Source: Amycolatopsis thermalba
GTDB lineage: Bacteria > Actinomycetota > Actinomycetes > Mycobacteriales > Pseudonocardiaceae
Direction of reading: 5' to 3'
Assembly: GCF_003385215.1 (NCBI RefSeq)
Contig: NZ_PQHW01000001.1
Span: 146,910-210,909, forward strand
Length of the DNA stretch: 64,000 nt
Positions 1-8,408 of the stretch are shown here, piece by piece. The position numbers and the translations under genes were made by a program. Position 1 is the stretch's first letter. Each line of letters begins with the position of its first letter. Below the pieces are notes generated by a model that was not told the DNA's origin, did not search any database, and was given only the letters and a program-made list of their open reading frames with translations.

Positions 1-402
1 CGCATGTACCAGGCCTACCTCGCCGCGTGGAACCGCCACGTCGACCCGGTGCTGACCGGGCCCCAGTTCGCGGTCCTGTCCGCCGTGCGGGCCTACCCCG
101 GCAGCGACCAGAGTTCCCTGGCCGGCGCGGTCGCCCTGGACACCTCCACGATGGCGGACCTGTGCCGCAGGCTCGAACAGCGCGGCCTCATCCAGCGCGT
201 CGAGTCGCCCCGCGACGCGCGCCGCAAGCTGCTGTCGCTCACCGAGGAGGGCTCGGCGGTGCTGACGGAGGTCAACCGCCGGGCCCGCCGCCTGGACAAG
301 GCGCTGCTCGGCTCGGATTCGAGCGATGTCGACGTCGCGGGGCTGCTGAACACCCTGGGCGCGCGCTGGGAGGCCGTCGCGGCGCTCGACGAACTGGACT
401 GA
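1..402 (+). CDS. MarR-family transcriptional regulator, 5' end outside window
   Basis: The reading frame is open from the first base, and the first Met is at position 4. The visible 132 residues are a MarR winged helix: LTGPQFAVLSAVRAYPG, then recognition helix DTSTMADLCRRLEQRGLIQR, then wing SPRDARRKLLSLTEEG. MarR proteins usually have about 25-35 residues before the LTxxQ motif, so the N-terminal dimerisation helix probably starts upstream of the window. MarR proteins bind DNA as dimers and usually respond to phenolic ligands. The LysE exporter follows after 34 bases on the same strand, so co-transcription is possible. The target is unknown. Confidence 0.85.
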   Translation, partial: RMYQAYLAAWNRHVDPVLTGPQFAVLSAVRAYPGSDQSSLAGAVALDTSTMADLCRRLEQRGLIQRVESPRDARRKLLSLTEEGSAVLTEVNRRARRLDKALLGSDSSDVDVAGLLNTLGARWEAVAALDELD

Positions 403-436
403 TTTCGTTTGAAACCGCGGTCGTACCGCGGGCAGG

Positions 437-1078
437 ATGCCGGGCGTGGATCTGCTCGCGGTGCTGCCCGCCTTCGCCCTGGCCGTGGTCCTGATCTCGG
501 CCTCGCCGGGGCCGGCGATGGCCTTGATCCTGCGCCGGGCGGCGGTGCGGGGGTTCCGCGGGGCGGTGCCGACCGTGCTCGGTCTCGAAGCCGGTCTGTA
601 CGTGTGGGCGTTGTCCGCCGCGGCGGGGCTGGCGGCACTGGTCGCCGCGTCGGAGGTCGCGTTCCTCGTGCTGCGGGTCGCCGGCGCGGCGTTCCTGATC
701 CACCTGGGGATCAAGGCGTGGCGGTCGGCCTGGCGCCCGGCCGCGCCTGCCGACGAGCCGCCCACGGCGCCGGCCACGGGCTGGGCCGCCGCGTTCGGCG
801 AAGGCCTGCTCGTCATGCTGGCGAACCCGAAGGCGGCCGCGTTCATGATCGCGTTCTACCCGCAGTTCGTGCCCGAGGGCCGGCCGTTGTTCGGCACGAC
901 GGCGCTGCTCGCCGCGTTCCAGGTGGCCCTGGAAACCGTCCTGTACCTGAGCCTGGCGGCGGCGGTCGGGCGGGCCGGCGGGTGGTTCCGCCAGTCCGCC
1001 GTCCGCCGCAGGCTCGACGCGATCAGCGGCACCGTGCTGGTCGCACTCGGCGTGCGGATGGCCGTGGACGGCCGGTGA
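437..1078 (+). CDS. LysE/RhtB-family amino-acid exporter
   Basis: A 213-residue integral membrane protein of LysE/RhtB length. The N-terminal segment carries the family signature ISASPGPAMALILRRA, followed by about five further hydrophobic segments (e.g. LSAAAGLAALVAAS, FLIHLGIKAWRS, LLVMLANPKAAAFMIAFYPQ). Family members export amino acids or derivatives across the cytoplasmic membrane; the substrate cannot be read from sequence. It lies 34 bases after the MarR gene, which may regulate it. The ATG at 437 precedes the first membrane helix at the expected distance. Confidence 0.88.
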   Translation: MPGVDLLAVLPAFALAVVLISASPGPAMALILRRAAVRGFRGAVPTVLGLEAGLYVWALSAAAGLAALVAASEVAFLVLRVAGAAFLIHLGIKAWRSAWRPAAPADEPPTAPATGWAAAFGEGLLVMLANPKAAAFMIAFYPQFVPEGRPLFGTTALLAAFQVALETVLYLSLAAAVGRAGGWFRQSAVRRRLDAISGTVLVALGVRMAVDGR

Positions 1079-1090
1079 TGGCGCGGCCGG

Positions 1091-1519
1091 TCAGAGCGCC
1101 CGGCCGAGGGCTTCGGTCAGGGCGACCGGGGTGATCACGAGGTGGTCGAAGCGCCAGCCGTGCGCGGTGCGGCGCGCCCGGTAGTGGTGGACTCCGGCCG
1201 CGACGGCCTCGGTCTTGTCGTCGAGGACGAACACGGCGATGTCGTGGGCCCGCACCGTGGCGGTGTCGCCGTCGACGTCGATGACGAGGTTGGCCTTGCT
1301 GTGCAGGGTGCGGACGTAGGTGTCGTGCCCCGAGCGGGCGAGTTCGACGAGGGCTTCGATGCCGCGCGCCTCCCCGCGCAGGGAGGTGACGACGACGTCC
1401 TCGGTGAACAGCCGGCCGGTCTCGTCGTAGCGGCCTTCGTCGAGCCACACGCTGTGGCGGGCGACCAGCTCGGCGAGCTCGGCGCGGTCGGCCAGCGCGC
1501 GGATCGGCGTCTCTGTCAT
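1091..1519 (-). CDS. SnoaL-like / NTF2-fold polyketide cyclase-type protein
   Basis: A 142-residue NTF2-superfamily protein. The N-terminal helix IRALADRAELAELVARHSVW and the motif LDEGRYDETGRLFTEDVVV are typical of SnoaL-like proteins, followed by the beta-sheet cone ending in WRFDHLVITPVALTEALG. The fold houses small cyclases, isomerases and dehydratases as well as non-enzymatic members, so a reaction cannot be given. It starts 10 bases after the stop of the upstream epoxide hydrolase on the same strand and is probably co-transcribed with it. Confidence 0.8.
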   Translation of the reverse strand: MTETPIRALADRAELAELVARHSVWLDEGRYDETGRLFTEDVVVTSLRGEARGIEALVELARSGHDTYVRTLHSKANLVIDVDGDTATVRAHDIAVFVLDDKTEAVAAGVHHYRARRTAHGWRFDHLVITPVALTEALGRAL

Positions 1520-1529
1520 GGCGGTCTCC

Positions 1530-2618
1530 TCAGGACGTCAGGGCGGTCAGGAAGAAGGTCCGGACGTCCTCGGCGAAGAGGTCCGGCACCTCCATGGCGG
1601 CGAAGTGGCCACCGCGCTCGAACTCCGACCAGTGCCGGATGTCGTACAGCCGCTCGGCCAGCGGCCGCACCGACTGGGTGATGTCGTGCGGGAGCACGGC
1701 CACGCCGACCGGCACCCGGCACGGCAGGTACTGCCCCCGCGGGGCGTCGTGGTGCAGCCGCGCCGAGGAGGCCGCGGTCGCGGTCAGCCAGTACAGCGAG
1801 ACGTTGGTGAGCAACCGGTCGTCGCTGATCCGCGAGTCCGGGTCGGTCCAGTGCGCGAACCGCTCGGCGATCCAGACCAGCTGCCCGACCGGCGAGTCGG
1901 TCAGCGCGTAGCCGATGGTCTGCGGGGTCGCGGCCTGCAGGGCCTGGTACGGCGGGCGGTTCGCCATCAGCTGCCTGACCTTGTCCAGCCGGGCCTCGTC
2001 CGTTTCGGACAGTTCGACGCCGGCATCGGGGTCCGGCCGGGTCGGCAGGTAGTTGATGTGCACGCCGACCACCTGTTCGGGCGCCACCGAGCCGAGCGCC
2101 AGGGAGATGCCGGCGCCGAAGTCGCCGCCTTGCGCGCCGTACCGCTCGTACCCGAGGCGGCGCATCAGCTCGGCCCACGCCCGCGCGATCCGCTCGGCGC
2201 TCCAGCCGCCCTCGTGGGTCGGCCCGGAGAAGCCGTAGCCCGGAATGGACGGGATCACCAGGTGGAAGTCGCGCGACAGCGGCTCGATCACGTCCAGGAA
2301 CTCCAGGAACGAGCCGGGCCAGCCGTGGGTGAGGACCAGCGCGAGCGCGTCCGGTCTGGCCGACCGGACGTGCACGAAGTGGATGCTCTGGCCGTCGATC
2401 TCGGTGGTGAAGTGCGGCAGCTCGTTGAGCTCGGCTTCGTGCTTTCGCCAGTCGTAGCCGCTGCGCCAGTGGCCGGCCAGTGCCCGCAGGCGTGCCAGCG
2501 GGAAGCCGTAGTCCCAGCCGGCGCCGGCGACCTCGTTGGGCCAGCGGGTGCGGGCGAGCCGGTCGTTCAGGTCGTCGAGGTCGGCCTGGGGGATGTCGAT
2601 GCGGAACGGTTCGATCAT
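1530..2618 (-). CDS. Epoxide hydrolase (EHN-type alpha/beta hydrolase)
   Basis: A 362-residue protein with the microsomal-type epoxide hydrolase N-terminal domain (FRIDIPQADLDDLNDRLART, TRWPNEV) and an alpha/beta-hydrolase core. Visible are the oxyanion motif LTHGWPGSFLEFLDV, the nucleophile elbow AQGGDFGAGISLALG with the catalytic Asp, and the C-terminal catalytic His in ERGGHFAAMEVPD. It should open epoxides to diols. I chose the ATG at 2618 because GGGAG lies 9 bases upstream; an ATG at 2642 in frame has no good ribosome site. SnoaL follows in the same operon. CTAACGTTAG palindromic motifs lie just upstream. Confidence 0.85.
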   Translation of the reverse strand: MIEPFRIDIPQADLDDLNDRLARTRWPNEVAGAGWDYGFPLARLRALAGHWRSGYDWRKHEAELNELPHFTTEIDGQSIHFVHVRSARPDALALVLTHGWPGSFLEFLDVIEPLSRDFHLVIPSIPGYGFSGPTHEGGWSAERIARAWAELMRRLGYERYGAQGGDFGAGISLALGSVAPEQVVGVHINYLPTRPDPDAGVELSETDEARLDKVRQLMANRPPYQALQAATPQTIGYALTDSPVGQLVWIAERFAHWTDPDSRISDDRLLTNVSLYWLTATAASSARLHHDAPRGQYLPCRVPVGVAVLPHDITQSVRPLAERLYDIRHWSEFERGGHFAAMEVPDLFAEDVRTFFLTALTS

Positions 2619-2640
2619 GGTGCCCAGCTCCCGGTTGTCC

Positions 2641-2700
2641 ATTCGGCTACCTAACGTTAGCCACTCTATCGTTTGCTGGCCTAACGCTATCACACTCATT
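2641..2700. promoter_or_regulatory. Operator-like repeats upstream of epoxide hydrolase
   Basis: A perfect 10-bp palindrome, CTAACGTTAG (2651-2660), and a related CTAACGCTAT (2681-2690) lie 30 bp apart directly upstream of the epoxide hydrolase. They are AT-rich against the background. The spacing of about three helical turns suggests a dimeric repressor on one DNA face. The same half-sites (CTAAC/GTTAG) occur in front of the TetR/quinone-reductase pair at 23635. The binding protein is unknown. Confidence 0.5.
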
Positions 2701-2781
2701 GGTGGGCCGAACGAATTTTTTCCCTGACCGGTGGTTGCGCCCCCACTCGGCGTGGTAGTCCTCCTCCCGAGGAGGGCGGAC

Positions 2782-3999
2782 ATGGTGGAGCGGGCCGAGG
2801 TGGTCGTGGCCGGCGCGGGTCCGGCCGGGCTCGCCGCGGCCCGGATCCTGCAGGGCGCCGGGCTGCACGTGCTGGTCTGCGAGGCCGGGGACGACATCGG
2901 CGGCCGGGTGCGCACCGACGTGATCGACGGGTTCCGCCTCGACCGCGGGTTCCAGGTGCTGCTGCCCGCCTACCCGGCCGTGCGGGAGCTGTCCGGCCTC
3001 GCCGACCTGCGGTTGCAGTACTTCACGCGAGGGGTGATCGCGGACGGGCAGGCGCTGGCCCCGCCGTGGCGGCACCGCCGCGCGGTGCGGGACCTGCTCG
3101 CCTGCACCGCCGGCCGGCCACGCGACGTGGCCGCGCTGCTGACGATGTCGGCACGGGACGTGCTCGCCCCCGCCCGCCGGCTCGAAGCCGGTGCCGATTC
3201 GAGCATCGCCGAGGACCTCGCCCGGCGCGGCGTCGGCGACCGGACGGTCGACGAGGTGCTGCGGCCGTTCCTCGCCGGGGTGTTCCTGGACCGTCCCTTG
3301 AGGACGTCCGCGCGGGCGTTCCACCTGGTGTGGCGGAGCTTCCTGCGCGGCGGCGCGGCGCTGCCCGCGTCCGGGATGGGCGCGCTGCCGCACCTGCTCG
3401 CCCGCGATCTCGTGCCCGGCACCGTCCGATGTGGAGTCCGCGTCACCGGGATCACCGGCGAAGGCGTCACGACCGACCGCGGCGAGGTGCTCGCGCGGGC
3501 GGTGGTGGTGGCCGCGGCGGACGGCCTGCTCGGCGTCCCGGCGCCGGAGTGGCACGCGGTGACCACCTACTACTACCGCACGAGCGGCCACCCGCCGTCC
3601 CGGCAGCCGACCCTGCGCACCGACAGCGGTGACCTGCTGGTCAACACCGCGGTGATCAGCGCCGTCGCGCCGGGGTACGCGCCGCCGGGCCAGACGCTGG
3701 TCGCCGCGTCGGTGCCGGAACGCTGCGACACCGGCAACGAGCTGGAGCCGCACGTGCGGACCACGCTCGCGCGGATGTACGACACCACGACCACGGACTG
3801 GGAGCGGGTCGAGACCTACGCGATCGCGCGGGCGCTGCCGGTCATGCCGGCCGGCCACCCGCTACGGCAGCCGGTCCGGCTCGCCCCGGGCCGCTACGTG
3901 TGCGGGGACCACCGCGACACCAGCTCCATCCAGGGCGCGCTGGTGTCCGGCCGCCGCGCGGCGACGGCCGTGCTGGCGGATCTGCGCTCCCGGCCGTGA
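2782..3999 (+). CDS. FAD-dependent amine-oxidase-like oxidoreductase
   Basis: A 405-residue flavoprotein. The dinucleotide-binding motif VAGAGPAGLAAARIL is at residues 8-22, the GGRVRTD motif typical of the amine oxidase/protoporphyrinogen oxidase/phytoene desaturase superfamily follows at about 40, and the C-terminal FAD-binding segment is YVCGDHRDTSSIQGALVSG. ATG 2782 is preceded by GAGGAGGG at good spacing. It diverges from the epoxide hydrolase. The substrate is unknown. The last 138 bases overlap the 3' end of the convergent EamA gene. Confidence 0.82.
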   Translation: MVERAEVVVAGAGPAGLAAARILQGAGLHVLVCEAGDDIGGRVRTDVIDGFRLDRGFQVLLPAYPAVRELSGLADLRLQYFTRGVIADGQALAPPWRHRRAVRDLLACTAGRPRDVAALLTMSARDVLAPARRLEAGADSSIAEDLARRGVGDRTVDEVLRPFLAGVFLDRPLRTSARAFHLVWRSFLRGGAALPASGMGALPHLLARDLVPGTVRCGVRVTGITGEGVTTDRGEVLARAVVVAAADGLLGVPAPEWHAVTTYYYRTSGHPPSRQPTLRTDSGDLLVNTAVISAVAPGYAPPGQTLVAASVPERCDTGNELEPHVRTTLARMYDTTTTDWERVETYAIARALPVMPAGHPLRQPVRLAPGRYVCGDHRDTSSIQGALVSGRRAATAVLADLRSRP

Positions 4000-4836
4000 C
4001 CGCTGCCCGGCGACGATCGCGGCCAGGGCCAGGGCGAAGCCGGTCAGCTGAACCGGTCCGAGCGTCTGCCCGAGCACGACGACCCCGAGCAGCGCGGCGA
4101 CCATCGGCGACAGCAGGCCGAGCACGGCGACCGAGGTGACCGGCAGCGTCGTGATCCCGCGGAACCACAGCACGTACGCCAGCAGCCCGCCGGCGAGCCC
4201 GAGCCACAGGTAACCGAGCACCGCGGGGACATCGACCGCGGGCGGGGCGCCCTCGACCAGGAACGTGACCGGCACCAGGAACAGCCCGCCCGCGGTCAGC
4301 TGCCACGCCGCGAACGCGGTCGGGCCGGCCTCGGCGGGACGGCCCCACTTCTTGGTGAGCGTGACGCCGAGCGCCATGGTCGCCGCGCCGCCCAGCCCGG
4401 CCAGCACGCCGGCCACGCCGAATCCGGCCGCCGGGCCGAGCACGACCAGGCCCACCCCCACGACACCGGTCACGCCCCAGGCGAATCGCCACGCCGACGG
4501 GCTTTCCTTCAGGACCGCGACCGCGAGCACGGCCACGATCAGCGGCTGGGTGGCGCCCAGGGTCGCCGCGACGCCGCCGGGCAGCCGTTCGGCGGCGACG
4601 AACAGCAGCGGGAAGAACAGGCCGATGTTGAGCACGCCGAGCACGGCGGCCTTCCACCACCAGGCCCCGCGCGGCAGGGTCCGCGTGGCGGCGAGGGCGA
4701 TCAGGCCCGCAGGCAGGGCCCGGAGCAGGCCCGCGAACAACGGGTGGGCGGGCGGCAGGAGTTCGGTGGTGACCACGGAGGTCGATCCCCAGACCACGGG
4801 CGCGAAGGCGGCCAGTGCGGTGTCGCGAAGTCTCAC
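3862..4836 (-). CDS. EamA/DMT-family transporter
   Basis: A 10-TM drug/metabolite transporter with two EamA repeats (FAPVVWGSTSVVTTELLPP at the start; second repeat from VAGVLAGLGGAATMALGV; end LAYVLWFRGITTLPVTSVA). Start GTG 4836. The homologous part ends near the last helix (GFALALAAIVAG). The frame then continues for about 48 Arg/Gly-rich residues antisense to the FAD enzyme before its stop at 3862, so the tail is probably not functional. The divergent LysR gene suggests a transporter/regulator pair. Confidence 0.8.
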   Translation of the reverse strand: MRLRDTALAAFAPVVWGSTSVVTTELLPPAHPLFAGLLRALPAGLIALAATRTLPRGAWWWKAAVLGVLNIGLFFPLLFVAAERLPGGVAATLGATQPLIVAVLAVAVLKESPSAWRFAWGVTGVVGVGLVVLGPAAGFGVAGVLAGLGGAATMALGVTLTKKWGRPAEAGPTAFAAWQLTAGGLFLVPVTFLVEGAPPAVDVPAVLGYLWLGLAGGLLAYVLWFRGITTLPVTSVAVLGLLSPMVAALLGVVVLGQTLGPVQLTGFALALAAIVAGQRSRPGAQIRQHGRRRAAAGHQRALDGAGVAVVPAHVAARGEPDRLP

Positions 4837-4893
4837 CCGGCCAGTCTCGGTCGCCTTGATCCATGAGTCCAACACATGTTCGTCACCTGACCG

Positions 4894-4908
4894 ATCGTGC
4901 GGCACGAT
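4894..4908. promoter_or_regulatory. LysR box between EamA and LysR genes
   Basis: ATCGTGC-g-GCACGAT, a perfect 7-bp inverted repeat containing the canonical T-N11-A of LysR-type boxes (T4895, A4907). It ends seven bases before the LysR GTG start, in the intergenic region shared with the divergent transporter. This fits autoregulation plus control of the transporter. Confidence 0.65.
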
Positions 4909-4914
4909 AGATCG

Positions 4915-5790
4915 GTGGAACTCCAGCAAATGCGCTACGTCGTCGCGGTGGCCGAGACCGGCAGCTTCACCCGGGCGGCGCAGCGATGTCTCGTCGTGCA
5001 GTCGGCGCTCAGCCACCAGGTCGCCCGCCTGGAGCGGGAGCTGGGGGCGCGGTTGTTCGACCGCACCAGCCGGCGGGTGCGGCTGACCGCGGCGGGCGCG
5101 GCGTTCCTGCCCGCGGCGCGGCAGTGCCTGGACTTCGCCGAGCGGGCGGCGGCGGAGGTGGCGGCCGCGGTCGGCGAGGTGCGGGGCCGGCTGAGCGTCG
5201 GGGTGATCCCCACGGTCGCGGCGGTCGACCTGCCGGACGCGCTGCGAGTGTTCCGGCAGCGCTACCCGCAGGTGCGGGTCCGGCTGCGGATGGCGGCGAG
5301 CCACGAGCTGGTCGAGCAGGTCCGGGAAGGGGCGCTGGACCTGGCCTTCCTCGGGTTGCCGGTCACCACGCGGCCCGAGGGCGTGCGGGGACACGAACTG
5401 GCGCGCGACCGGCTCGTCGCGGTGGTCGCGCCCGGGCACGCCCTGGCGGGGCGGGCGGAGGTCGACCTGCGGACGCTCGCGGCGGAGCAGTTCGTGGACT
5501 TCACGGCGGGCACGCCGGGCCGCGCCCAGTCCGACCAGGCCTTCGCGGCGGCGGGGGTGCAGCGCGAGGTGGCGTTCGAGGTCACCACGGCCGAGCTGAT
5601 GGCCGGGCTGATCCGGGCGGGCCTCGGGGTGGCGATGCTGCCGTCGACGTACGCGCCGCACCTGTCCGGCGTGGCGACGGTCCCGGTCACCGACGCGCCC
5701 GGGCGGATCGAGCACCTGGTCTGGAGCACGGCGGGCCTCACCCCGGCGGCCGCGGCGTTCCTGGAGGTGCTCGGCGTGCCGGCCGGGTAG
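4915..5790 (+). CDS. LysR-family transcriptional regulator
   Basis: A 291-residue LTTR with the N-terminal winged helix (ELQQMRYVVAVAETGSFTRA, then SALSHQVARLERELGARLF) and a periplasmic-binding-protein-like effector domain from about residue 90 (LSVGVIPTVAAVDLPDALRV). The GTG at 4915 gives the family-typical MELQQMRYVV start. It is divergent from the EamA transporter, with a T-N11-A palindrome between them, so it probably controls that exporter. The inducer is unknown. Confidence 0.88.
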   Translation: MELQQMRYVVAVAETGSFTRAAQRCLVVQSALSHQVARLERELGARLFDRTSRRVRLTAAGAAFLPAARQCLDFAERAAAEVAAAVGEVRGRLSVGVIPTVAAVDLPDALRVFRQRYPQVRVRLRMAASHELVEQVREGALDLAFLGLPVTTRPEGVRGHELARDRLVAVVAPGHALAGRAEVDLRTLAAEQFVDFTAGTPGRAQSDQAFAAAGVQREVAFEVTTAELMAGLIRAGLGVAMLPSTYAPHLSGVATVPVTDAPGRIEHLVWSTAGLTPAAAAFLEVLGVPAG

Positions 5791-6086
5791 GGCGGTCCGC
5801 GGGCGGACATCCCGCCGCCGCAGGGTGGGGAGCCTGCCACACCGTGGCCGGGGATCGGCGTTCGGTGTGGTTTCCGTTGGCGCTGCTGCGTTTCCCGCCG
5901 ATCCGCTGGTGCAGACCCGGTACGGCTACGCCCCTACCAGCCGGAGCGACAGGCGGGGTTCCGCACCACGACGCTGGCGGTGCTCGGCGTCGTCGCAGGG
6001 GTGCGCCCTCGGCGTGCTCCTCTCCCGCCCGGCTTAACCACGCCACCTCCGGGGTACACCCGATCGAGTGACGAGGAGGTGCCCGG

Positions 6087-6914
6087 ATGACGAGCAACGC
6101 GACAGGCGCCGGTTGGGCGGCACGGGTCAGGGGCCGCTCCGCGGCGCAGGCCGCCGGGCGCGCGGGCATGGTCTGCTGGGGGCTGGTGCACCTGGTCGTC
6201 GCCTACCTGGCGGTCCGCGTCGCGACCGGGGACGGCGGCAAGGAGGCCGACCAGAAGGGCGCGCTGCAGGAGGTCGGATCCACGCCGGCCGGCCAGGCGA
6301 TGCTGTGGGTGCTCGCCATCGGACTGGTCGCGTTCGGGGGGTGGCAGTTCCTGATGGCCGCCCGCGGCTACACCTGGGTGCCCCGGCGCGGCAAGCGGGT
6401 GCGCAAGCGCATCGGCTCCGGGGCACGGGGCGTGGTGGTGCTCGCCCTGGCCTACACCGCGATCCGGCTCGCCACCGGCAGCGGCTCCGCGCACGGCAAC
6501 CAGCCGCAGCAGGAGTTCACCGCCCGCCTGCTCCGGCTGCCCGCCGGGCAGGCGCTGGTGGCGGTCGCCGGGGCGGCGGTGATCGCGGTCGGCGTCGCGG
6601 CGGCGGTGAAGGGGATCAAACGCAGCTTCCTCGACGACCTGAACACCCCGAAACTGCCCGCGGGCAGCACGAAGTGGGTCGAGTGGCTCGGCTCCGCGGG
6701 GTACGTCGCCAAGGGCGTGGTGTACGCGATCATCGGCGGGCTGCTCGGCTACGCCGCGCTGCGGTCGGACGCCGGCCAGGCGGGCGGGGTCGACAAGGCG
6801 CTGCGCACGCTCGCCGCCCAGCCCTACGGCGTCGTGCTGCTGGTGGTCGTCGCGGCCGGGCTGGCGGCGTTCGGCATCTACTGCTTCGCCGCGGCGCGCG
6901 CGCACAAGAGCTGA
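6087..6914 (+). CDS. DUF1206 multi-spanning membrane protein
   Basis: A 275-residue protein with three internal repeats of the DUF1206 module, each with two membrane helices. They begin around RAGMVCWGLVHLVVAYLAV (residue 29), GSGARGVVVLALAYTAIRLA (about 111) and WLGSAGYVAKGVVYAIIGG (about 195). This architecture is typical of actinobacterial DUF1206 proteins, whose function is unknown. ATG 6087 follows GAGGAGG. The 130-residue gene downstream follows after 23 bases. The preceding 296 bases show no gene or clear element. Confidence 0.85.
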   Translation: MTSNATGAGWAARVRGRSAAQAAGRAGMVCWGLVHLVVAYLAVRVATGDGGKEADQKGALQEVGSTPAGQAMLWVLAIGLVAFGGWQFLMAARGYTWVPRRGKRVRKRIGSGARGVVVLALAYTAIRLATGSGSAHGNQPQQEFTARLLRLPAGQALVAVAGAAVIAVGVAAAVKGIKRSFLDDLNTPKLPAGSTKWVEWLGSAGYVAKGVVYAIIGGLLGYAALRSDAGQAGGVDKALRTLAAQPYGVVLLVVVAAGLAAFGIYCFAAARAHKS

Positions 6915-6937
6915 CGCTTCTGGCTAAGCTGACGCCC

Positions 6938-7330
6938 GTGACCATCTGGACGGACGTCATCAACTACGTACGCATCCGGTACGAGGTGCTGGAGGAGAGC
7001 GAGCACTGGCTGCGCTTCCGGCTGGACACCGACGGCGGCCGCAGCCAGCAGGTCACCGTGCACCACCTGCCCGACCTCGACGGCGCCGAATGGGCCGAGA
7101 TCTCCTCGGCCGTGGGCTGGGCCGACAAGATCGACCTGCGCCGCCTGCTCGAGCTGGCCGGCGTCTCGTCGATCGGGGGCGCCGCGGTCGTGGACGGGGT
7201 CGCGCTGATCAAGCACACCGTGCCGCTGACGTCACTGCACCTGCGGGAGGAGTTCGAGCGGCCGCTGCTGTCGGTCGTCGCGCAGGCGGACGCGTTCGAA
7301 CACGAACTCTCCACCGGCGACGAGTTCTGA
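6938..7330 (+). CDS. Conserved-looking hypothetical protein, 130 aa
   Basis: Start GTG 6938 yields MTIWTDVINYVRIRYEVLEE. The protein is soluble, acidic and lacks signal or membrane segments. It contains paired strands (HWLRFRLDTDGGRSQQVTV) and helices (WAEISSAVGWADKIDLRRLL, FERPLLSVVAQADAFEHELS). The pattern resembles the small chaperone/YbjN-like alpha-beta fold, but I cannot assign a family. Codon third-position GC matches its neighbours, which supports a real gene. It may share the DUF1206 transcript. Confidence 0.65.
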   Translation: MTIWTDVINYVRIRYEVLEESEHWLRFRLDTDGGRSQQVTVHHLPDLDGAEWAEISSAVGWADKIDLRRLLELAGVSSIGGAAVVDGVALIKHTVPLTSLHLREEFERPLLSVVAQADAFEHELSTGDEF

Positions 7331-7339
7331 CCCGCCGCG

Positions 7340-7927
7340 CTAGCCCGCGGTGATCTCGGCGGCCGTGCGGCAGCCCGCGGTCGCCAGGTCCAGGTTCGCC
7401 AGCGAGGCCCGGTGCACCGCCTCGTCGGCGGCGGCCACGCAGTCGCTCACCGGGTGAACGGTGAACCCGAGGTCGGTGGCGTGCCGCGCGGTCTGCTCGA
7501 CGGTCAGGTTGGTGGCGACGCCGGTGACGTACAGCGTGGTGACGCCGGCGTCGCCGAGGCGGGCGGCGAGGTCGTTGCCGGCGAGCCCGGAGAGTTTCTG
7601 GTTGTCGGTCACGTGTTCGGCGAGGTGCGTCATCTCGGGGATGATCCGGGTGCCCGGGGCGCCGGGCCGGAACTGCTCCTGCGCGTCGCCGACGGCCCGC
7701 ATGAACGCGGTGTTGCGCACGAGCCGGCCCTCGTCCTCGGGGATCGTGAAGCGGGTGAAGTAGACCGGGATCCCGGCGGCGGCGGCCCACTGGTGGAACC
7801 GGACCGCGCGGCCGACGACGCCGCTGCGCTCGACGGGCGCGGCGAGCATACCGCCGAAGAAGCCCTCCGGCTTGATGACGTTGACCTGCCAGTGCAGGGC
7901 GAGCACGGCGGCGTGTTCCATGGTCAT
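7340..7927 (-). CDS. Isochorismatase-like hydrolase lacking the usual catalytic Asp and Cys
   Basis: 195 residues with the isochorismatase fold (GVTTLYVTGVATNLTVEQTA; GFTVHPVSDCVAAADEAVH). In cysteine-hydrolase members the first strand carries Asp and the GVATxxC turn carries the nucleophile Cys. Here the first strand reads AVLALHWQVN (His) and the turn reads GVATNLTVE (Thr); the central Lys appears kept in DNQKLSGLAGNDL. The vinyl-ether hydrolases EntB/PhzD also lack the Cys, so it may be an active non-thiol enzyme or a non-catalytic member. Its neighbours give no substrate. Confidence 0.75.
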   Translation of the reverse strand: MTMEHAAVLALHWQVNVIKPEGFFGGMLAAPVERSGVVGRAVRFHQWAAAAGIPVYFTRFTIPEDEGRLVRNTAFMRAVGDAQEQFRPGAPGTRIIPEMTHLAEHVTDNQKLSGLAGNDLAARLGDAGVTTLYVTGVATNLTVEQTARHATDLGFTVHPVSDCVAAADEAVHRASLANLDLATAGCRTAAEITAG

Positions 7928-7989
7928 CCCCGCAGCCTAGCGGCGGCCTACAGTGGGGACACCAGGTTCGGCGAGGAAAGGAGCCGGCG

Positions 7990-8367
7990 ATGGCCGTCCA
8001 GCTCAACCACACGATCGTCGAGGCGCGGGACCGGGCGGAAACCGCCGAGTTCCTGACCGGCGTCCTCGGCCTGCCCGGCCCGGTCCCCTACGGCCCGTTC
8101 CTCGTGGTGCAGGCCGACAACGGGGTCTCGCTCGACGTGCTCCAGGTCGACGGGCCCGTGCACCCGCAGCACTACGCCTTCCTGGTCAGCGACGCCGAGT
8201 TCGACGAGATCTTCGAGCGCATCACCAGTCGCGGCCTGCCGTACTGGGCGGACCCGTTCCAGAAGGAGCCGGGGCGGATCAACCACCACGACGGTGGCCG
8301 CGGCGTGTACTGGAACGACCCGAACGGGCACCGGCTGGAAATCATCACCAAGCCCTACGGGGGCTAG
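7990..8367 (+). CDS. VOC-family (glyoxalase/dioxygenase fold) protein
   Basis: A 125-residue single-module VOC protein: first half LNHTIVEARDRAETAEFLTG, second half HYAFLVSDAEFDEIFERITS, ending GRGVYWNDPNGHRLEIITKP with the conserved metal-ligand Glu position. VOC proteins include glyoxalases, epimerases, fosfomycin/bleomycin resistance proteins and extradiol dioxygenases; the reaction is not assignable here. ATG 7990 has AAAGGAG upstream. A second VOC gene follows 41 bases later. Confidence 0.82.
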   Translation: MAVQLNHTIVEARDRAETAEFLTGVLGLPGPVPYGPFLVVQADNGVSLDVLQVDGPVHPQHYAFLVSDAEFDEIFERITSRGLPYWADPFQKEPGRINHHDGGRGVYWNDPNGHRLEIITKPYGG

Positions 8368-8408
8368 AGCGGCGGCGTTCGCCCTGGCTGGTCTGCGACG
8401 ATGGCGCC

